64,000 nucleotides of DNA from Zygaena filipendulae (Eukaryota; Arthropoda; Insecta; Lepidoptera; Zygaenidae). The stretch lies in NCBI GenBank assembly GCA_907165275.2, contig OU015674.1, positions 6,597,001-6,661,000 on the forward strand, read 5' to 3'. The position numbers and the translations under genes are program-made. The notes beneath the pieces were generated by a model that searched no databases, was not told where the DNA came from, and saw nothing but the letters and a program-made list of their open reading frames with translations. Position 1 is the first letter of the stretch, and every line of letters starts with the position of its first letter. This document shows positions 31,545-42,575 of the stretch, piece by piece.

Positions 31545-31712
31545 ACAAAAGTATTATATTATCTGTGGTTCATCCAAGAGGGCTATAAGAGTGCTATGAC
31601 GTCACAATTTTATGCATTTTATCTGAGTATTTTTTTTTACTAATTTGAAGAAGAAAAAGGAAATAAATATGTGTGTATTATTTTTTTATATCTAACTGAC
31701 GGACTAAAATAA
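31545..31712 (+). mobile_element. TTAGTCC-type MITE, 5'-truncated
   Basis: Contains ATGACGTCAC and ends TAACTGACGGACTAA. Confidence 0.55.
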
Positions 31713-31751
31713 ATAGATAGATACCCCGACACCATGTCTATTACGTTTAAA

Positions 31752-32333
31752 GATCCATTTATATCTACAGACATTGAGCGTGCCAGACACGTTCCATCGC
31801 AGGCAAAATAATATTCTCCTATACAGTGCGTATTAACGTATTCATATCTGGACATAGATAAGCAATAGTGCGTTAACCCACACTGGAGAAATTTTGATTA
31901 AATCGTGTTTTAAAAGTAGGAGCGCCATTTTGTGTCCACATTTTTTATGTTCAATATTTAGTTGCATATTTAAGCAATGTAATAAGGTAAACACACAATT
32001 AAAAACGTTCCCTAACTCTCAACAAATCGTTCTGAATCAATAACTTAATTTTGTGGGTTAACATGTTATTGCTTATCTGCGTCCATCTATCGTAACACGG
32101 CCGCGCAGACGCGGACAGACACGGGCCAGTATTCGCAGACAGAATATTTTGTCTCGCGGTTCATTTCTGTACGTGTCTGTGGGTACATGTCGAGCAGGGT
32201 GAATAGAGCATCGGAACCGTGCAGACGTCTCTTGTAAATAAACGGTGTATGTTGGTTTTTCCTACATTTTTTTCTTGGCACGTGTCTGGCACGGAACGTG
32301 TCTGGCACGCTCAATGTTTGTAGATATAAATGT
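31752..32333. mobile_element. TIR element split by a nested MITE
   Basis: Left arm CATTGAGCGTGCCAGACACG is mirrored by CGTGTCTGGCACGCTCAATG at the right, with ATTTATATCTACA at the outer edges. The interior is interrupted by the ANNT-TSD MITE at 31850-32084. Confidence 0.75.
31850..32084 (+). mobile_element. ANNT-TSD MITE, copy 5 (nested)
   Basis: GGACATAGATAAGCAATAG ... CTTATCTGCGTCC with duplication ATCT at 31846-31849 and 32085-32088, inside the element at 31752-32333. Confidence 0.9.
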
Positions 32334-33177
32334 ACCCTAAAACGTATAACTCAATGATATTATAAGTATTATTGGTATAACGATAGTTCACGCTGTAAAT
32401 ACGTCATGGTTTTGTCAACTTGTAAAAGTAAATCTTAACATGACATTGTTATCTAAAACCTACAACGACTTGAGCAAAAGATTCCACACAAAATCACGAT
32501 AGTGTTGAATTTTGTATTTCATGTTTTATTTTATAGAAAAAAATTTAAATACACGACGTAGGCACCTACATAATACATAAACTTTGAATATATTTAAAAA
32601 ATTATGACACTAATATATTCATTGTTAACGTGGTTAATTCCTACACTTTTTTGGCAAACCAACGACGACGACAGAAGTGTTATAACCAATATTAATTGTA
32701 GTAGTTAAGATCCAAAGTGTACTGAAAATAACAGATGTATGTAATGTATGTATGATGTATGTAAATGTAATTTATCTTATAAAAAAAAAACCTGACTGAC
32801 TGACATATTATCAACGCCCAGCTCAAAACTAGACCCTTGAAATTTGGCGCAAGAGTGCCTTTTTATACTTTAAGCATACACCAAGGGAAGGGATTACCAA
32901 AAATCAACTTAAACGCAAGTTCATATTTTGTTTATTCGCGATAAAGTCAAAAACTACCTACTGAACGGATTTTCGTGTGGTTTTAGTCAATAGGTAGAGT
33001 CATTCATGAGAAAGAGTTGGGTATATAATTTGTCAAGGTTTTGTGTTTTGTTGAAATGAGTGTCGGAAAAAGTGCATTAAATTGTGCATACTACACGCTG
33101 TAAGAGATACAGAAAAGGACATAGGGTACTACAATATACCTAGTGCCTGAATGGGCATGTTGACTAATTTTTATTTT

Positions 33178-33262
33178 TTAGTCCGTCTTGTAGATTAATA
33201 AAAAATATATAAGACACTTATTGTTCCTTTTTTTACGTAATCGAAAAATAACGGAGATACAT
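33178..33262 (+). mobile_element. TTAGTCC-type MITE fragment
   Basis: TTAGTCCGTCTTGTAGATTA then TTTACGTAATCGAAAAATAA. It breaks off at ACATTGAG, next to a SINE fragment. Confidence 0.6.
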
Positions 33263-33265
33263 TGA

Positions 33266-33318
33266 GCCCCTTGATTAGCGGGCAGGCATGATGACCTCTG
33301 CGCCAATCGGGTCGTCAA
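33266..33318 (-). mobile_element. SINE head fragment, minus strand
   Basis: The reverse complement of this piece gives GACCCGATTGGCGCAGAGGT and the CCTGCCCGCTAATCAAGG block seen at 5768 and 63531. The B box is missing. Confidence 0.7.
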
Positions 33319-33435
33319 AATTGTATTGGGCATATTATATTACAGGCAAATTATGCAAGTATGGCTACTCTCATTCATTCTCTTATCACTGTGTTGTGGT
33401 TTTGGATCACTGTTGAGTTGAATGATTTTTATTTT

Positions 33436-33679
33436 TTAGTCCGTCTAACACGTATTTTTTTCTTTTTTTACGTAATCAAAAAATAACGGCGATATATTGA
33501 GTTGAAATTTCGCGTGACGTCACTATTCTGACAGTTTGTATGGCGGTTTTAGCGGTTAGTGACGTCACGACCCCCTCACCCTAAACTTTAATGCGCTTTA
33601 TCTCTGTATATATTAATTTATTTAAAAAAGCAAAAAAATACGTATCTATTGTTTTTTTATTTTCTAACTGACGGGCTAA
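33436..33679 (+). mobile_element. TTAGTCC-type MITE
   Basis: TTAGTCCGTCT ... TAACTGACGGGCTAA, with two GTGACGTCAC sites (near 33511 and 33559). Confidence 0.75.
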
Positions 33680-33854
33680 TTAGAATTTTAATTTTCAAAA
33701 GTAGTCCACATACCGAATAGGAACGCGGAACTCCGGGTGAAACCGTGAGGAAGTTTATAAGAAGTAGTGGTCAACTAAACAAGACTTCCATACCGGAACA
33801 TAACTCCGAAACTATTTTCGAAACAGCGGGTAATAGCCAGTATTTTTATTAAAT

Positions 33855-34089
33855 GGACATAGATAAGCAATAGTGTGTTAACCCACATTGGAAAAATTTT
33901 GAGTAAATCGTGTTTTAAAATTATAGCGTCATTTTCTGTCAACATTTTTTATGCTCAATATTTAGTCACATACTTAAACAATGTAATAAGGTAAACGCAT
34001 AATTAAAAAACGTTCCCTAACACTCAATAAATCGTTCTGAATAGGTAACTTAATTTTGTGGGTTAACATGTTATTGCTTATCTGCGTCC
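33855..34089 (+). mobile_element. ANNT-TSD MITE, copy 6
   Basis: Full family unit with AAAT at 33851-33854 and 34090-34093. It faces copy 7, 260 bp away, in the opposite orientation. Confidence 0.9.
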
Positions 34090-34349
34090 AAATAATACCT
34101 ACATTGCGATTGTAAATTATTATTACCCACTGAAAGCATATTGGAATAATTAAGACATCTGTCAATCAATCAGTATTTAATGACAAACAGCACGTCGTTT
34201 ATTCGAAGACAAATTATATAGCTAAACAAACCAACGGACAGTGCAACTAGTAAACATACAGAGTGATGTTTATTGAAACGGTTCTGACATAAGGCTTCCT
34301 ACCTATATGAGTGTATGTTTGTAAAGTTAATTTGTGTAAAAGCGTAAAT

Positions 34350-34585
34350 GGACGCAGATAAGCAATAACATGTTAACCCACAAAATTAAGTTATTGATAC
34401 AGAACGATTTATTGCGAGCTAGAAAACGTTTTTAAATTATGTGTTTACCTTATTACATTGTTTAAATATGTAACAATATGTTGAACATAAAAAAATGTTG
34501 ACACAAAATGGCACTATAATTTTAAAACACGATTTACTCAAAATTTCTCCGGTGTGGGTTAACACACTATTGCTTATCTATGTCC
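34350..34585 (-). mobile_element. ANNT-TSD MITE, copy 7 (inverted)
   Basis: GGACGCAGATAAGCAATAAC ... CTTATCTATGTCC. Flanks are AAAT and ATAT, one mismatch. Confidence 0.87.
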
Positions 34586-35055
34586 ATATTAGGGGGGCGT
34601 CTATTTATTATTTGCCTTAAAGAAGTAAATAATTATTTAAGACAAATCTCATCCAATCTCACATAGGAGAGAAGAGGGGGTTTCGACAAATATCACGTTA
34701 TTTTATTTCATCCGCAAGAAACATTGCAAATATGCGAGAAAACGGGTTGAATTTTTTTTTTTATAATTCCAACGCAAACTTGAGCACCTATCGTATTTCG
34801 CCAGTGGATAAATAAATAAATAAACAACCCGTATCACCGGAGGTCCGTTAAGACCGTACCGTCACAATATAGTTATTATCGTTCATTAAACTATAATTGA
34901 AATCACTACATAGCGTGCACGCAAGTCTTGCAACGCAATCGGTACAGGCGACGGCAAAACAAAATGGCCGACAGTTTGCCATTCTACTTTCTATGTCTAC
35001 TTTATCTGTGATCTATATGCATGAAACTAGCTTTTTCATTGATAATAATATACAA

Positions 35056-35251
35056 TCCCTACTAATATTATAAATGCGAATGTAACTCTGTCTGTCTGTT
35101 ACGCTTTCATGCCTTAACGGCTCAACCGATCATCATGAAATTTTTCATACACATTGTCATGAGTCCAGAGAAGGACATAGGGTAGTTTTTGTCCTGGAAT
35201 TCCCGCGGTAACACCGAAAGTAACGCGGGTAAAACCACGGGGAACAGCTAG
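35056..35251 (+). mobile_element. Helitron-like element (Lep1-type), full length
   Basis: Begins TCCCTACTAATATTATAAAT and ends in a GC hairpin (CGCGGGTAAAACCACGG) and CTAG. It is inserted between A (35055) and T (35252), the host dinucleotide expected of Helitrons. No coding sequence. Confidence 0.8.
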
Positions 35252-35302
35252 TACTTAATAATAAGTTATTCCGCCCGGCGCTTTAGCCTTTAATCCACGT
35301 TT

Positions 35303-35498
35303 CAGGTTTCGAATCACAAAAAATCCTGAAAAACGTACTTACTTCTATATAATTTGAAAGGACGAGTTCAAATACCGTTTTACGAGACTGATAATAATGA
35401 ATTTCGACGTCATATAACCTCCAAACGTCGCATATTTTGATTTTAGTCTTCTTTTGGTCTTGACGCACGTTCAAGTTCAGATATGGATTAACCAACAT
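35303..35498 (-). other. Unrecognised open frame ending at a good donor site
   Basis: ATG at 35498 starts MLVNPYLNLNVRQDQKKTKI. After about 52 codons (ending SNYIE) a strong donor GAA|GTAAGT follows. It could be a first coding exon of an unidentified minus-strand gene, or chance. No partner exon was found downstream. Confidence 0.2.
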
Positions 35499-35849
35499 TA
35501 TCTTCTTTCTTTTAAATAATCAAAGCGATACGAAATTGTTTAAAATAATATTTAGGTATTTGACGTTTTAAAGTTTTTGTTTTGTTGATGTCGTTAAGAA
35601 AAAGCGAGATCGCGGCTGCACGTTCTAGAAGCGTGTACGTGTATTATTGTTAGCGAACTATGTCGCCGATTGTACTTGTAAGAGTCCAAGAATGTCCTCA
35701 ATGTATCACCTCGGGACTCGGTGCCTCTGTGATTCGCCTCCCCTATCAGTAGAGTTGCAACCGTCAACTTGTTTGCACGTATTATTTATTCACTATTGTA
35801 CATATCAGGTTGCACATTATTTACTTTTGTAGTTACGAGTTTGTTCGTA

Positions 35850-36700
35850 CTTAGTGATATTTCAGGTACGTTTTACTTTTTCCGTCATTTTCCGTTTTTT
35901 TTTTTTTTCACCTAAAATGTTTGCAAATAGCAAGATTGAATTTTAATATTTACAGATTACGTAAAATCAGGTGCCTACTTATTGCGTACGTTTATAAAAT
36001 CTAGGTGGGTATAGGTACATTTTAATTTATTATTTTCGATAGAAGAGTTTATTTTTCTAAATTTTTATTTCTACAAATAATAAGATAAAATGAGATAAGA
36101 TAAGATAAACTTCTCGTAAGATCAAAATCTCACTGGCATCTAAAAATTTTATAAATAAAAATATTTCATGTACCTGCCTACGAAAGTTTCCAAGACCTAA
36201 TAATATAATTTATGGATATGATAAAAAGTTGATAAACATGGAAGTACTAGAGGTAGGTAAGCAGCGGTCCTTGTGCAAAAAATAAACCGGGACCCTAATT
36301 GAACTGTTTTGCTTTGCTGTTTTTCAAGACATAATATAAGTAAATACATTTCAACTGTTGAAAGGCGTATGTGTTGTTATCTACGAATTTTTGATTAGTT
36401 TAAAAATTTTTTCGACAATTTATTTGGTTGTTTAACCGTAGTCCAGATTCCAGATGCGATGCATTTCGAGTTAAGTAACATGTAATTCGGAAAATTAAGT
36501 TTGTATATTATCATGATTAAAAAGAAAACTCGGAACACACAATATTGTATTAGACTGTAGGTACTCGTTACTTTTTTTTATTTTTTTTTCGACGGATAAA
36601 ACTTTAATTACCTATATCTCCCGCAATTTTCAATTTTTGTAGCTTTAAGATCAAATACCTACGTATCCTTTTAACTTTTTAACTGTCGATATATTACATA
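35850..36700. other. Intergenic, nothing recognised
   Basis: AT-rich with GATAAGATAAGATAA near 36090. No gene or element ends seen. Confidence 0.45.
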
Positions 36701-36715
36701 TCTACTTAATCTTTG

Positions 36716-37010
36716 CTATTATAAATACGGAAGTAAGTTTGTTTGTTTATTACGCTTTCACGCCTTGACGGCTTGACGACGTCTGAGGAACGAGTGAAAA
36801 AAAGTTAATAGAATAAGTATTTTATGTAATAGGTACTACGGGTTCAGTCGCGTTAATTTTGGAGTTCCCGAGGGAATTCCGGGATAAAAACCACCCTATG
36901 TCCTTTTCTGTACCGCTGGGAACGTGAATGCAAAATTTCATGATGATCAGTTGAGCCGTTAAGGCGTGAAAGCGTAGCAAACAAACGAATAAAACTCACT
37001 TTTGCGTGAG
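36716..37010. mobile_element. Helitron-like fragments in both orientations
   Basis: TATTATAAATACGGAAGTAA (plus) is followed by a minus-oriented body (GGAGTTCCCGAGGGAATTCC to CGTGAAAGCGTAGCAAAC). Confidence 0.5.
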
Positions 37011-37283
37011 AATCATGAAATTGATGTCGGCCGGCAAAATACGCAGTAAAATAATTATAAAAATAATTGTATTTTTCTCATTTTCAGAACGTACACGTCA
37101 ACTTCAGTAATTAATAAGGAGGTACTAAATATTTTATTGCTATTGTTAAATAGTAGACGATAATTTGAGTACCTACCTACTATTATGTAACTCGTTTTAT
37201 AATATGATCAAAATAAATTTTTGTTGCTGTTAGCGTTTTATTTGCAGTAAGTAGGTGTGGTATCCCTGTTTTGTTATTTGTAT

Positions 37284-38042
37284 CAGTGGCGAAGGTACCA
37301 TATAAGCCGATTCCCACCGGCTTCCCTTCAGAAGTTGGGAACACAATCACTCTCTCTGCCGTAATTTAGAAATAGCACAATTAGTAATTTTTGTAGGAAG
37401 GATTTCAGTAGAATCTACTGAAATACTACAAAAATTATCTCTACTGAGTTGAAAATATTACAAAACGCCTAAACTATCAACAAAATTGCTCTTCAACAAC
37501 AAATTGTTATAAAATAAGCCGGTGGCGCGATCGGCTTTCTGGCAGTTAAACTTCCATACAAAATAATGCCGTGACGTCACATCAAGGTCGCAGGCAGCCG
37601 GCTAAAGTAGCTACTATGGCAAGCCGCTGCAAATCGAGTTACTCCCTCCGTCTTGCTCACGCGCACGCATTTTCTATTACTGTCTCATCAAATATCCTTA
37701 TTGGTCCTAGAAATTCGAAACGAAGCGGACCTCCGGACATTCTGTGTTGACTGTTGACAGACAACTTGAATTTATGATGAAAAAATTGAAAATTTATAGG
37801 TATTAGAATTTATTAGTTAGTGTCACGTGTTAGAATTTATTACTTGGTATTAAATAATGATTACTGATTAGTATTATAATTGGATTTTTTTTTTGTTGTG
37901 TGTAATGATAGTGAAAGCAGTTACGCAGACGTACGTTGAAATTAGGTATTTGCGGTAAGTAGATAGTTGAAATTACGTATTTATAGTAGGTACCAAATAG
38001 ATTTCCGGGTTGCCTCTCTCAATATTTCACCCTTCGCCACTG
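37284..38042. mobile_element. Non-autonomous hAT element with perfect 8-bp TSD
   Basis: Terminal repeats CAGTGGCGAAGG / CCTTCGCCACTG are exact. The duplication ATTTGTAT sits at 37276-37283 and 38043-38050. TIRs starting CAGTGGCG and an 8-bp TSD are hallmarks of hAT. The 759-bp interior has no transposase frame but holds an inner hairpin near 37398-37429. Confidence 0.88.
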
Positions 38043-38084
38043 ATTTGTATAGAAAAATGTTGCCATTGGATGCGGGAAGCGCAG

Positions 38085-38153
38085 GACCGGTCCTTGGGGG
38101 AGGCCTATGTCCAGCAATGGACGTCTTTTGGCTGATATGATGATGATGATAGA
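38085..38153 (+). mobile_element. RTE-like LINE 3' tail
   Basis: CCTTGGGGGAGGCCTATGTC, then GGACGTCTTTTGGCTGATA and (GAT)n. This is a typical 5'-truncated lepidopteran RTE remnant. Confidence 0.6.
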
Positions 38154-38218
38154 AAAATGATGCAACTTTGTCTTTACAAATCCTATTTCTGTAAATAACT
38201 TTGAAAATTTATTGATAA

Positions 38219-38428
38219 CTAGCTGTTCCCCGCGGTTTCATCCGCGTTAATTTCGGAGTTCCCGCGGGAATTCCGGGACAAACAGTATCCTATGTTCTTC
38301 TCTGTACCCCTGACAACGTGTATACAAAATTTCATGATGATCGGTTAAGCCGTTAAGGCGTGAAAGCGTAACAGACAGACAGACAGAGTTACTTTCGCAT
38401 TATTTATAATATTAGTACGGATAGTAGG
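38219..38428 (-). mobile_element. Helitron-like element (Lep1-type)
   Basis: The plus strand starts CTAGCTGTTCCCCGCGGTTT and ends TTTATAATATTAGTACGGA, the reversed family unit. Near full length. Confidence 0.75.
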
Positions 38429-38589
38429 GACTAGTAGGGATCATGTATGTGTCTAAATAATTATTGGTGTCCTACCCATCGAGAGAAAACGTTTTTATAG
38501 AATAGATACATCGATATATTGATTTTATGACCGGAAAAAACCGTACTGTTGAAACACTTATCCTACTTATAAATGTGTTAGTATTATAA

Positions 38590-39130
38590 GGGCCGGCGCC
38601 CATTATCGGCATCGGCAAGGAAAAGGATCCTTCAGCATCCTACATGCAAGCGCACACTATCAGCAATTATGCTTTGGCATGCTTAAGGATGACGAGGCGT
38701 CCTTAAGGATGCCGCACCGTCCTGTAGCTTTCCGAAGCGTTTCAATATCGTATTTCTCGTCATAACAGTCTCAGAGTTGTTACAAGCTAGTTGTCTAAAT
38801 TGTATTTAATATGGTGGACTGGGATCTAGTGTTCATAGCAACTCTTGCTGAAGAAAAAGAGAAATCTAATCAATCAAGAAGATTTTGGGTGAACAACCTT
38901 TGGAAGCAACGACATATGTCCGGTGAATTCAAGGACCGAAGGATGCCGAAGCATCCCGAAGCATTCTCAAGGCTGCCGATACAGCAGCCTCAAGCATACC
39001 GAAGCGGTATTTTTGTTATTACGACCACATATCACGGAAATTTCTACATTATTGCCATTATATTATAGTATATTGCTATTTGCCACCAAAAATCCTTTTC
39101 CTTGCCGATGCCGATAATGGGCGCCGGCCC
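38590..39130. mobile_element. PIF/Harbinger deletion derivative with 39-bp TIRs
   Basis: GGGCCGGCGCCCATTATCGG and its exact complement bound the element. The match extends 39 bp through GCATCGGCAAGGAAAAGGAT. It is flanked by TAA at 38587-38589 and 39131-39133, the 3-bp TWA duplication of PIF/Harbinger. The flanks (TTATAA ... TAAATGTGAAAGTG) are the 5' end of a Helitron-like copy, so it is nested. Confidence 0.88.
38811..39068 (+). pseudogene. Harbinger transposase N-terminal remnant
   Basis: A short frame inside the element reads RRFWVNNLWKQRHMSGEFKD, which resembles the RRxWVxPxxxxRxxxGxF start of Harbinger DDE transposases. The catalytic core is absent, so it is a truncated leftover. Confidence 0.55.
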
Positions 39131-39245
39131 TAAATGTGAAAGTGTGGATGTTTGGATATTTAGATGTTTGGATGTTTGTTACTCAATCACGCAAAAACGG
39201 CTGAAGGGATTTGGATGAAATTTGGTACGCACGTTGTCAGGGGAA
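39131..39245 (+). mobile_element. Helitron-like 5' part, interrupted
   Basis: TAAATGTGAAAGTGTGGATG and CACGCAAAAACGGCTGAAGG match the unit at 17440-17644. Its first bases lie left of the Harbinger insertion. The 3' hairpin end is missing. Confidence 0.6.
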
Positions 39246-39866
39246 CAGAGTTTTGGTTTGGTTTTGGTTACTGATTAAACAGAAAAATGTTAAATTCACT
39301 ATCAATATTAGTATTGGTAGGTTCATTTAGCAAAAAGTCATACTTGCTGCTTATTTTTTTTCAATTTTCTTATAGGTACTAAATTCCATTTGAATTGAAC
39401 TGGGATTTCCAAAATAAGACCGCTCCATTGTTTGCATGGGCAAACATTAAATACCTATTAGGTGCTCTTAAATGGTACTGATTTATGGGTTTATTATTGA
39501 TATTATTCACCATTGAGTGTACCTGAACGTTAGTCAGAGATCCGATGACTGTTATTCAAATGTAGTCATGTCATCAGGTAGGTATTACACGTAAGTTTGT
39601 CGGCTTTGCGACGGTCAGTTTCATTGGATGTGGTCGATCGTCGATGACCGGTCAATATTTCTCGTAATACGCACATGACACGTCAGTGACGGTTGAGGTA
39701 AGGCTCGCATATTGTTGAGTCGCATCATTGTTTACGACCACAGAACAGGTACAAGAAAAACAGATGAAAATGAGTGTTGCCGGATGACTTTCCCACACAA
39801 AGCCATAACGTATTTAGTTATTGTATTCAAAGTTCACAGAGCGTAGCACATTGTAGAAAATGTAAT
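39246..39866. other. Intergenic, nothing recognised
   Basis: No coding or repeat structure that I can support. Confidence 0.45.
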
Positions 39867-40080
39867 TGGGATGCCAGCGAAGAAGCTTTTGGGATGTTAT
39901 GAGCATTTGCTCTAACTTTCTTTGTAACTGTGACTTGCCTGTCCCGCCTACATTGCCTCTCTAGTTAATAACAAAATTCTCTCTAATCTCTATATGCATG
40001 GCACGACCAAGCTCTACCAACTCCAATGATGCGTAAGCAAATGCTCATACTTTCCCAAAATTTCTTTGTTTGCATCCCAA
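39867..40080. mobile_element. MITE with TTGGGATGC ends
   Basis: TTGGGATGCCAGCGAAGAAG pairs with CTTTGTTTGCATCCCAA. Inner ATGAGCATTTGCT is mirrored by AGCAAATGCTCAT. Confidence 0.65.
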
Positions 40081-41976
40081 ATACATAATTATTATCTACA
40101 ATAGTCCCAAGCACTGTCAATTTCGAAAAAAGGCTTTGTAAAAACCTAAACAATGGCGTTTAATACATTTCGTTACGTTAATGAATGCCCGTGTGCTTGA
40201 CGAATAGTTTTGTGTGCGAAAACGGGTCGGCGACAGTATTTTTCATCTGATTCATACTAAACTCGATGTCTATGCACCGTCTATGTGTTCTGTGGTGCCA
40301 CGTGCATATTTTCGCAAGGTTATCTGCTAGTATTCAGCAATAAAACTTATCACACTCGAACAAAGCCGGCATAACAAATTGCTATTGTAGATAGTTAAAC
40401 AATACAGTTTTGCAAGGTCGTTTTTTTAACGTATGCTAACTCTATAGAGTCACCGTGCTCTGTTAGAAGCGTACGCGACAAGCGGCGACGATTAGGGAGA
40501 CAACAGAAATACAGTACTAAATACTAATCTATAATTATATTCCTATAACGTTGAGGAAGGAAAAACAAACTTTATAGCTTTTCAACGAGTCGTATTAGAA
40601 TTTCCATGTCAAAGAAACATAGCCTTCATTTCAAAATTTAATCCAAACTGTAGAAATTTCAGGGGATCTACGTCAGTTTGACACACTAACTCAGAAGCTA
40701 TTAATGATCGCGGGTAACTACACTATCCATCCTTACGTCGAAAGTACGTGTAAAGTTTTAATAATATGGCGGGTTGTAGGCAATTTTTATAGTTGTCTGT
40801 TTGTCTGTACATAAATGACGCGGAAACTTCTTATAACGGCAAAACAAAGAGTTGTTCAAGGAATTTCAAAAGTCACGCAGCTGAAACTATAGCCTGTTAA
40901 ATGTTATATAGCTTTTTCTGTGACCCTCGGAGAACGCGTAGTGACGCGAGCAACTTTATGCGTATGACAATCGCCACACAATCGCTACCGCCTATGATTT
41001 ACACCAGACAGTCTGTGATCGCCACGCGTGAACCGTGGCCACACAGCATTGCAGCAGTACAACACAATAGAGAGGAGACGAGCTGTTTCCCGATGCTGAG
41101 ATCCTGATAAGTTGTCTAGTGTTGTAGGAACTCGCGATATATGTATAGAAAAACACTGGTGCCACCGTCGGCATTATTCGTCTAATGATATAGAGGATTC
41201 AAGTTGTCTACAGAGAACCGATTAGGATAAAATAAAGCTATAATATAGATGGTTTCAAGCTAGACAACTAAAGTCAACGTGAAAGCTCGTTTCCGTTACT
41301 AAATTATAATAAATTATTTCAAATTGTTTCGTTAGACTTTGCTAGTTAAATAAAGATTGCACCTTCAACTACAAAAACTTTATAATTTCATATCTTCTAT
41401 GAATATTCACTTCGCTTAGGAGTTGAGTTTTCAAAAATACTTCATTACTGATTGTTTATATTCTAAAAATGATGGCTTATGGCAAAAATGCACCTTTGAA
41501 TCTTCAGTAGTTTCGGGTGGGCATTGATTTTATGATGATCGGTGCATGGACTATATTATCACTTCTATTATAATAATGATCCTTTTAATTAAATATCCAG
41601 TTAAAACAAGTATAATTTATTCTTTAGATTTAGAATATAAATAACTAAAAGAATGACATTGGAAAATACCAGCAGCGATTCAATTAATAAAATACATAAT
41701 AATTTACAATCATTCATTAATTAATGCAAATATTGAACGTACCAGTATGTATACTAACAGAGAAAATCAAAGGTATTAAAGATAGGTAAAAAAGACGTGC
41801 TTTAGAAATAAATCATTATTAGGTAAGTACTGTACTAATTTTCAATTGTAGGAGAAGAACCTACAAAAAGTTTGTAGGTTAAAAAAAAACTGCAAGCAAT
41901 TTAAAATTGATCAATATTTTTTTCGTTTTGTTCACAAAATGGATAGTATTTTTTGTACTAATGAACAAAGTGAGAC
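40081..41976. other. Intergenic, nothing recognised
   Basis: Two short frames overlap near 40901-41174 on opposite strands. Neither shows a known domain or splice context. No repeat ends seen. Confidence 0.45.
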
Positions 41977-42387
41977 TCTTGTTTTTTACTCTTTCACACC
42001 TTAACGGCTTAAGCGCTTATTACACCTTGCAATTTCAAGACGCCAAATTAGTGCTCTAAATCATTTTAGGGTCGGTGAGTGAGAGAGAGAAAGAGCGAGT
42101 AATCACACTACACTAAATTGTACTCTAAATCGACTGCTGTAGGGTACATTTTAATGTAGTGTCATCACTCGCTCTCTCTCTCACTCACCGACCCTAAATT
42201 GGTCCTTAAATTGGTTCCAATTTAGGGCCCCACTTTGGTGCTCTGAAATTGCAAAGTGTAATAAACGCATTAGCCGATCATCATGAAGTTTTGCATACAC
42301 GTTGTCAGGGGTACAGAAAAGGACACAGGGTCTTTTTTTCCCAGAATTCCCGCGGAAACTGCGGGTGAAACCGCAGGGAACAACTAG
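41977..42387 (+). mobile_element. Helitron-like element split by a MITE
   Basis: TTTTTTACTCTTTCACACCT ... (MITE 42020-42261) ... GCCGATCATCATGAAGTTTT and the 3' end CCGCAGGGAACAACTAG. The two halves are continuous with the family consensus. Confidence 0.65.
42020..42261. mobile_element. MITE with GA-rich inverted arms
   Basis: Ends TTACACCTTGCAATTTCA / TGAAATTGCAAAGTGTAA. Inner arms carry GGGTCGGTGAGTGAGAGAG and the reverse. Inserted in a Helitron-like copy. Confidence 0.75.
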
Positions 42388-42575
42388 TAATGTTATAAAT
42401 GCTAATGTGAGTTTGTTCGCTACGCTTCACGCTTTTACTACTGGGCCAATCATCATGAACTTGTACATCCACGTTGGCAGGTTGCACAGAAAAGAACATA
42501 GGGGTACTTTTTATCGCGGAATCCCCGCGGGAACTCAGAAACTAACGAGAGTGAAAAACCGCGTGAACCGCTTGT
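42388..42575 (+). mobile_element. Helitron-like element, tandem to the previous
   Basis: Directly follows CTAG of the preceding copy: TAATGTTATAAATGCTAATG. The 3' hairpin is decayed. Confidence 0.6.
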
